A stretch of 64,000 bases of DNA from JANLSE01 sp038214135. GTDB taxonomy: Bacteria > Chloroflexota > Chloroflexia > Chloroflexales > Roseiflexaceae. Made by a program: the position numbers and the translations under genes. The stretch's first letter is position 1; every line of letters starts with the position of its first letter. The stretch is taken from the NCBI GenBank assembly GCA_038214135.1, contig JBBQSD010000010.1, positions 17,473 to 81,472 on the forward strand, written 5' to 3'. Under the pieces are notes generated by a model. The model was not told the origin of the DNA. It was given only the letters and a program-made list of their open reading frames with translations, and made no database searches. This document shows, piece after piece, positions 58,796-64,000 of the stretch.

Positions 58796-61279
58796 CTATC
58801 CTGACACATGAGTGCGTACACCCAATTCTTCTAACCAGGGTATAAGCTGCTGGGTATTCGCCAATGTATGAGCCTGTGCCTGTTGTGTTGCATCCAACTG
58901 TTGTTCAAGATGAGCACGTAATTTGGTGATCAATACGTGTGTCGCATATTCAGCTGGCATATTGGCAATTGCAATCAGAAGTGCTAGCGCCTGCTGCGGG
59001 TTGCCTTGTGCGGCTTGGAGCAGTGACAGACCATATGCTACTTCGGGCAGCATAATCGATGCGCCATTATGGATCAGTTGCAGCAATTCGGCGCACCCTG
59101 CACGCGCTTCTGCATAACGATGTTGTTGCACCTCCAGTTGTACCAATATAGCGAGGCTGCGCCCATAGACCCACGGGCTGCCCATTGTACGGAATGTGAT
59201 ACAGCTTTCTGTCAGCAGATAGTTCGCCTCATCGTGATCGCCACGATCGAAAGCCAGCGCACCCAGCTCCCGAAGCGAACGAGCAATACTGGGCCGATCA
59301 TGGGTGGTACCGCTGATCTGCAACCCCCCACGGGCAAAGGTTGCTGCCTCACTTAAGCGCCCATTCTGGCGAGCCACATCACTCAACCAGTTGAGCGACC
59401 AGGCGATGCCACGATTGAAGCCCCGGCTTCGCCAGATATTGAGGCAGGCGATCAGATTTTGTTCTGCGCTGGGCAGATCGCCGATAGACAGGTCGATCAC
59501 CCCATCGAAGAATTGGGTCCATAAATGGGTATGCTGATCGCCATGTGCGGTTGCCAACCGGTTGGCCTGTGCGTAGCGCTGACGAGCCTCGGCAAAACGT
59601 GCGGCGGCGATGTCGATCATGCCCAGGTTGAGTAAGAATGGCGTATATGCGACGGTATCGCCAGCAGCTTCGAGCAGCGCCACACCCTCTTCCAGCAATG
59701 GCGTTCCTGCGGCTGGGCGCATCAACTGTAGAAAGTACCCCTGGCAGGCGAGCGTCATCCCTAGTGCTGCGTTCGGCTGAACACCAGCAGCCCGCAAGGC
59801 CGCCGACGCACGTTCGAACAGGGTCGCACCTTCAGCCACCCAACCAGGGATGTCATACAGAATCATGAGACTACGTGCCATTGCCAGGATGGTCGTGCTG
59901 TCGCCGTTGTTGGTTGCCCATACCCAGGCAACACGAATATTATCGATATTGCGTGTCAGATTCGACCAGGCATCTGGTGATGAACCAGCGATGTGTGCAG
60001 CAATCGAACGCTGGATCAGCGCAGCATAGTAGCGAGCATGGCGCGTTATTGTCGCTTGATGTGTGGCGGAATCGGCCCGTAGCCGCTCTTCTGCATACTG
60101 GCGCACCAGTTCATGGAGACTGAAGCGAACGGTCCCACTTGCTTCGGAGCGATGGATCAGCGATTTATCGACCAATGCTGCCAGCACGGCTAAATCGGCA
60201 TCGGCAACCTCCCCGGCTGCGCTGCGATCAAAACCACCTCGAAAGACGGAAAGGCGAGCGATGCTGCTGCGCTCGTGAGTATTCAGCAGTTGCCAGGAGT
60301 GTTTGATGGCCGCACGCAGGCTGCGGTGGCGCTCAGGAACATCGCGCTCGCTGGCAGCAAGAAAATCCAGCGAACGGTCGATCTCGGTCGCAATCTCGTG
60401 CGATGGCAGCACACGCGTCCAGGCAGCGGCAAGCTCAATCGCCACAGGTAGCCCTTCTAATTGTCGGCAGATTTGGGCGACTGCCCAACGATTATTGGCG
60501 CCAAGCACAAATCCCGGCGACACGCGCTGTGCCCGCTCCACAAACAACCGCACTGCATCGGCTCGATCCACCTGCGGCCCGCTATCAACTGGTGGGAGCG
60601 CAAGGCCGCCAAGCTCGATCACCTGTTCATCGCGCAACCGCAGCCGTTCGCGTGATGTGGCCAGCACCTGTAGATCGGGCGCTGCCTCAATCATGCGGCG
60701 GATCAGGGTTGTGAACGCGGTTCCATCATCGGCGCTCAACAGATGCTCACAGTTATCCAACACCAGCAGAACGGCGCGCTTGCGGAGCGCCGCCAGTACC
60801 TGTTCCCATGCGGATCTAGCACCCTGAAGCGTTTCGCGGAGTGCTTCTGCAACAGCCAGGAGCACATCGCTCACAACGGTAATCGGTGAGAGCAACACCA
60901 CCGCTGCTTCATAGGAAAAGCCCGGATCTGCACTCAGATCGGCAGCAATCTGTAGCGCGAGGCTGGTCTTGCCGATTCCACCGGGGCCAACCAGTGTCGT
61001 CAGGCGTTGGTTGCCAGCCCGCAGGCGATCCCGCAACGCACTGCGTTCTGTTTCGCGGCCAACAAACGAAGCGTGATGTACTGGCAGCGCAATTGGTGTC
61101 GGCTCGCTTTGTGCAGGCGCTGCCATGTGTGGCTCATCCGATGCCCGTGCAGCCCGCATCCAATTGGCCCGCTGATCGGGCGTGAGCTGCAAGACCAGTG
61201 CCAGCCGCTCGGCCATTTGAAAGGAAGGCCGACGATTGCCGCCCTCGATCTTGTGGATGGTCTGCGTTGCACAGCCCAC
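58796..61279 (-). CDS. NB-ARC/TPR regulator with HTH severed by an amber codon
   Basis: 827 residues as now readable from GTG 61279. XRE-HTH remnant (GCATQTIHKIEGGNRRPSFQ), then a P-loop NTPase with Walker A LVGPGGIGKTSLALQ and Walker B VLLVLDNCEHLL, LEGLPVAIELAAAW, a winged helix (LSVFRGGFDRSAAG; FSLHELVRQYAEERL) and a C-terminal TPR array. Upstream, in the same frame, an ATG at 61363 reads MGDTSLFGRWLKQVR-stop-EQGLTQDDLAERV. TAG at 61316-61318 replaces one codon of the HTH. Full-length homologs begin at that ATG. So the gene is either inactivated, makes an HTH-less protein, or the base is an error. STAND ATPases of this type act as signal-dependent transcription regulators. Confidence 0.85.
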   Translation of the reverse strand: MGCATQTIHKIEGGNRRPSFQMAERLALVLQLTPDQRANWMRAARASDEPHMAAPAQSEPTPIALPVHHASFVGRETERSALRDRLRAGNQRLTTLVGPGGIGKTSLALQIAADLSADPGFSYEAAVVLLSPITVVSDVLLAVAEALRETLQGARSAWEQVLAALRKRAVLLVLDNCEHLLSADDGTAFTTLIRRMIEAAPDLQVLATSRERLRLRDEQVIELGGLALPPVDSGPQVDRADAVRLFVERAQRVSPGFVLGANNRWAVAQICRQLEGLPVAIELAAAWTRVLPSHEIATEIDRSLDFLAASERDVPERHRSLRAAIKHSWQLLNTHERSSIARLSVFRGGFDRSAAGEVADADLAVLAALVDKSLIHRSEASGTVRFSLHELVRQYAEERLRADSATHQATITRHARYYAALIQRSIAAHIAGSSPDAWSNLTRNIDNIRVAWVWATNNGDSTTILAMARSLMILYDIPGWVAEGATLFERASAALRAAGVQPNAALGMTLACQGYFLQLMRPAAGTPLLEEGVALLEAAGDTVAYTPFLLNLGMIDIAAARFAEARQRYAQANRLATAHGDQHTHLWTQFFDGVIDLSIGDLPSAEQNLIACLNIWRSRGFNRGIAWSLNWLSDVARQNGRLSEAATFARGGLQISGTTHDRPSIARSLRELGALAFDRGDHDEANYLLTESCITFRTMGSPWVYGRSLAILVQLEVQQHRYAEARAGCAELLQLIHNGASIMLPEVAYGLSLLQAAQGNPQQALALLIAIANMPAEYATHVLITKLRAHLEQQLDATQQAQAHTLANTQQLIPWLEELGVRTHVSG

Positions 61280-61375
61280 CCGCTCAGCCAGATCATCCTG
61301 GGTTAGCCCTTGCTCCTAGCGAACCTGCTTCAGCCAGCGACCAAACAAGGATGTGTCGCCCATATCTACACCAAG

Positions 61376-61512
61376 AATCGAGAACCAAGTATTCAGAAGT
61401 CAGAAGTCAGAATGTCCAGAACCAAGAGCCAAGCGAACAAACGAACAAGAAAACAAGCGAATACGACCCAAACCCCGTGTAGGGTGCGGACCTGTGTGTC
61501 CGCCCGATACGA
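61376..61512. repeat. Mosaic heptad array and palindrome
   Basis: 61376-61467 is an unbroken 7-bp frame mixing GAGAACC, CAGAAGT, CCAAGAG and GAACAAG/AACAAAC words (about 13 units). 61476-61512 is a GGTGCGGACC..GGTCCGC-type palindrome also present at 44893-44925. Up to 61844 nothing else is recognised. Confidence 0.8.
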
Positions 61513-61844
61513 ACCAAGAGCCAAGGAACATGTACGGGCACAGCGCGCTGTGCCCCAACAAGCTACCAACATATATCGCATGCAGCCCAGGCATGTTCCA
61601 CCAACTATAAAGCCACCGCGCTCCATTACGGGTCGGGTACCCTCTGGCTGCCTGCTACGCACAGCGGCAAAAGAATTACCGGAACCGCCCTGGCCGCGCA
61701 AGACAAACAGCTGTATCTCTATTGTAGCTCATGCGTAGCTTCTGACCAACAGCCATGCGTGGAGTAATTGGCTCATTCCGGTTGGCCGAACGAAAGCCAC
61801 TAGAGCCGCCAGAGCCAATAGATAGAAGGATAGGAGTTACCAAC

Positions 61845-62150
61845 ATGACTATCGAGATTGCACACGATGAGATCGCCATTGCGCTGCGTGAGCCGCACTT
61901 CTCGGTTGTGAATATCGGCATGTGGCTGGAAGGCAGCGGCGAAGCCGAGACGGCCTGGTCAAAGAATGCTAAGGCAAAGATGGCACCCCACGCCAGCCGT
62001 AGACTGTATGTCAATTTTCTTGGCGATGAGGGCGAGCAGGCCATCCGCGATACCTATCGTGCGAACTATGCCCGTTTGGCGGCCATCAAGGCCATCTATG
62101 ATCCAATGAATATCTTCCATCGCAATCAGAACATCAAGCCGAACGTGTAG
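61845..62150 (+). pseudogene. C-terminal fragment of a BBE-type FAD-linked oxidoreductase
   Basis: 101 residues. FSVVNIGMWLEGSGEAETAW, RRLYVNFLGDEGEQAIRDTY and KAIYDPMNIFHRNQNIKP match the last part of FAD-binding berberine-bridge-like oxidases (the BBE domain and the final NQNI motif). The FAD-binding domain of about 350 residues is absent upstream, where repeats begin. AGGAG precedes ATG 61845 so a short protein could still be made. The stop TAG lies in a GTAGGGCGATTCGCG palindrome. Most likely a remnant after recombination between repeats. Confidence 0.75.
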
Positions 62151-62210
62151 GGCGATTCGCGAACCGTCCATTCGATCCGACTCTGTAGCGGGCGGTTCGC
62201 AAACCGCCCC
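62148..62210. repeat. Two GTAGGGCG/GGCGGTTCGC palindromes
   Basis: 62148-62170 and 62188-62210; the second (GGGCGGTTCGCAAACCGCCC) ends about 30 bases before the next start codon. Confidence 0.8.
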
Positions 62211-62241
62211 ATGCCCATTGCGTAGTATGGAGCCTACCCAC

Positions 62242-63864
62242 ATGAACACACCCATTTCGCATCGAACTGTTGGCCTTGTTAGCCTTGCCCTCCTTGTCAT
62301 CGTGTTGCTTGGCAATAGCGCCCAGGCCCAGCCGACGAGCCAGCAAACGGCTAGCGAAAACTATCGTGTTGCGCTCCCATTAGTTATTGGTGGTAGCGGC
62401 GGTGGCGCATCCCCACCAGCAAATCCTGTTGCTGTGCATTTCATTCATGATGCAAGCCGCAGTGTTCATGCCGCAATTGGGCCAGAGGGTGGCACCCTTA
62501 ACGCCATTGCCGCCGATGGCACCCGCTTCGAGCTATTTGTGCCGCCTGGTTCGCTCGATTTTATTGAGACAATCACGCTGACGCCGGTGCTGCGAGCGGA
62601 AGGACTGCCCTTCAGCAATGGCCCGATCGGCGCAGTCAATCTTGAGCCTGCTGGCCTGAGCTTCTATGAACCAGCGCTGCTGCGTGTGATTCCACCGGCT
62701 CTTGGAGCAGGCCCGCTCACAATTGGCTTTACCTACGACGGCGCGGGCGAACAGTTCCATCTGCGTCCACTTTTCCCTGGTTCCGGCCAGCAACTCCAGC
62801 CTAATGCGTTCCTGACGGATGCGCCCGTGATTGGAATGCAGATCAGTTCCATTCGCCCGGTTGGTGTTGGTAGCGGCAACCAGGCTGACCTCACCAAACA
62901 GCAAACTCAGCCAGCACCAAGCGACCCGATGGATGCCACAGAACAGCAATTGGTGCTCGAACCGGATATGTTTGTAGAGGCGCTGGCAAGTGTCTTCGAT
63001 ACTGTCGTGCGGCCCAATCTCCAGCAGGCAGAAACCAATGACCAGTTGACCGATCTGGCAATCACCAAATTTGATCAATGGTTACACTGGGTCGATACTA
63101 CTGATTCTCGCACACATTTCATTAGCCAGTTTAGTGAGGGCCGCGATCGGATCAGGCGCATCCTGCTACGCTCATCCGCCAATGCCGCTGAGCGCTGCTT
63201 CAGCCAGAAGCGACCCGAAGAGGGCTTTCGCCTCCTACGCTGGATGCGCTACGCCAAAACGTATCTTGGTAGCAGCGAAGTGGCTGCAATCGAAGCAAAG
63301 TTACGCGGCTGCCTGACCTTTGAGCTAACCTTTCATTCACACCTGACTGAGCAAGCTCCTGGATTTGGCTATGTCTACACACTCGAAGCGAACAAGATTG
63401 TGCTTCAGGCAAGCACTGCTGGCATGCGCGCAGTTGGCAGTGGCCCATTGAACTGGCTTGAGTTCAGCTGGACAGCCGGTGGCCCGTGTCTCTTTAATAC
63501 GGCAGCTACGCCCTCATCCTTTGATGTACAGACACTGCCATTCGGCCTCACTATAACGCCAGTTAGCCGCACCAGCCCGGCCGTGAATATCACACTGCAC
63601 TACGATCCCGGCATACCCGGCGAACGAACAACAATAACCTGCCCTGGTGCACAGCCAGTTGTTGCGAATACGAATGGCTGGAGATCCTATTTCGAAAAGA
63701 TGCACGCCAATGAGCGCGTTGGCAATGGCTACCGTGTGACATCGCGGGTCGTCGGTGCGGGCAAATTCCCTGGCTGGGTCTATCACCTGACGACCACCGG
63801 GCCTAGCGGCCAGGAGGCCATCGAAGATACCCAGATTAGCATTGAACACAAACCACAGCAATAG
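62242..63864 (+). CDS. Secreted protein with ZU5-like domain, function unknown
   Basis: 540 residues. Signal peptide ISHRTVGLVSLALLVIVLLG..AQAQ, then a Gly-rich spacer after YRVALPLVI, a short motif often seen in exported proteins of this phylum. Residues about 80-170 (GPEGGTLNAIAADGTRFELF, VPPGSLDFIETITLTPVLRA) resemble a ZU5-like beta-sandwich. A helical middle (250-370) has Cys residues in RCFSQKRPEEG and LRGCLTFELTF. The last 170 residues are beta-rich. No enzyme motif recognised. GGAG lies nine bases before ATG 62242; 62227 and 62218 are alternatives. Palindromes bracket the gene. Confidence 0.78.
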   Translation: MNTPISHRTVGLVSLALLVIVLLGNSAQAQPTSQQTASENYRVALPLVIGGSGGGASPPANPVAVHFIHDASRSVHAAIGPEGGTLNAIAADGTRFELFVPPGSLDFIETITLTPVLRAEGLPFSNGPIGAVNLEPAGLSFYEPALLRVIPPALGAGPLTIGFTYDGAGEQFHLRPLFPGSGQQLQPNAFLTDAPVIGMQISSIRPVGVGSGNQADLTKQQTQPAPSDPMDATEQQLVLEPDMFVEALASVFDTVVRPNLQQAETNDQLTDLAITKFDQWLHWVDTTDSRTHFISQFSEGRDRIRRILLRSSANAAERCFSQKRPEEGFRLLRWMRYAKTYLGSSEVAAIEAKLRGCLTFELTFHSHLTEQAPGFGYVYTLEANKIVLQASTAGMRAVGSGPLNWLEFSWTAGGPCLFNTAATPSSFDVQTLPFGLTITPVSRTSPAVNITLHYDPGIPGERTTITCPGAQPVVANTNGWRSYFEKMHANERVGNGYRVTSRVVGAGKFPGWVYHLTTTGPSGQEAIEDTQISIEHKPQQ

Positions 63865-64000
63865 TAGGGGCGGTTCGCGAACCGCCCACTCGATCCCAGA
63901 AAGGTGGTTCGCGAACCGCCCCCTCGATCCCATTAAGGTGGGTCGCGAACCGCCCACTCGATCCCATAAAGGTGGGTCGCGCACCGCCCCCTCGATCCCA
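63865..64000. repeat. Tandem array of about 36-bp palindromic units, open at window end
   Basis: Four units, each GGTTCGCGAACCGCCC-type palindrome plus CTCGATCCCA. Units 2-4 change GGGGCGG to GGTGG(G), and the last has GCGCACC, so they have diverged. The array continues beyond the window. Spacers do not differ in the CRISPR manner. Confidence 0.88.

Noticed and set aside
63865..64000. Possible CRISPR array
   Set aside because: Units are palindromes with nearly constant linkers; no distinct spacers and no cas genes in the window.

Overview
The window reads as a chromosomal segment of a moderately GC-rich, mesophilic Chloroflexota-like bacterium. The evidence is the housekeeping gene set, the large families of polytopic membrane proteins, the Thr/Pro-rich surface proteins, the near-consensus sigma-70-type promoters and above all the extraordinary load of short repeats. 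The phylum assignment is inferred from protein style and was not checked against a database.

Layout. 1-16008: mnmG (cut by the left edge), a HAD phosphatase and argS; a 54-residue gene behind a consensus promoter carrying an SOS-like box; a DMT transporter, an S33 lipoprotein hydrolase, a YcaQ/AlkZ-type DNA glycosylase and an FmdB zinc ribbon; then cysE-cysS and prmA-rsmE-S41 protease. 16442-21430: an ECF sigma factor fused to a nucleotidyltransferase, a PNPOx-like flavoprotein and uvrA. 21787-26186: a GH57/DUF3536 protein and glgB. 26537-31727: a 994-residue membrane protein, DUF4287, a two-gene HNH unit and a formyltransferase. 31932-47118, all on the minus strand: an arginine/carbamoyl-phosphate supercluster in the order argC, argB, argA-like, carA, orf165, carB, orf387, argG, argJ, a methyltransferase and a YfhO-like protein. 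A consensus promoter, a small Arg-codon-rich leader ORF and an intrinsic terminator sit directly before argC and look like a ribosome-mediated attenuator. 47165-50896: a pentapeptide-repeat protein and a caspase-like protein transcribed divergently, then a ROK protein. 50967-57825: a lamin-tail surface protein, trxB, moeA and an orphan pair of complex-I-like membrane subunits. 57880-64000: a CAT-anticodon tRNA, hicB with a destroyed hicA, an NB-ARC/TPR regulator whose HTH is cut by an amber codon, a fragment of a BBE oxidoreductase, a secreted protein and a tandem palindrome array.

The most striking property is the repeats. Nearly every intergenic space is filled with arrays of 7-bp or 8-bp tandem words (for example AGGAGTC, AGCCGAT, CTGAAAG, GAGAACC and 8-bp GTGACAGG) and with several palindrome families (GTAGGGGCGGTTCGCGAACC-type, CCGCAGGCTTCAGCCTGCGG-type, CCCTCACCCC...GGGG-type). 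The same elements also lie in frame inside protein genes: mnmG, carA, carB (twice), the YfhO-like gene, the 994-residue gene (twice) and the NuoH-like gene. They lengthen these proteins at presumed loops and linkers, and in places they supply stop codons or ribosome-binding sequence.

Functionally, the arginine cluster makes carbamoyl phosphate and carries ornithine synthesis to acetylation recycling (ArgJ) and argininosuccinate synthesis (ArgG); argD, argF and argH are not in the window. glgB and the GH57 protein probably act in alpha-glucan metabolism. The SOS-like boxes before the 54-residue gene and the glycosylase gene suggest a small DNA-damage regulon.
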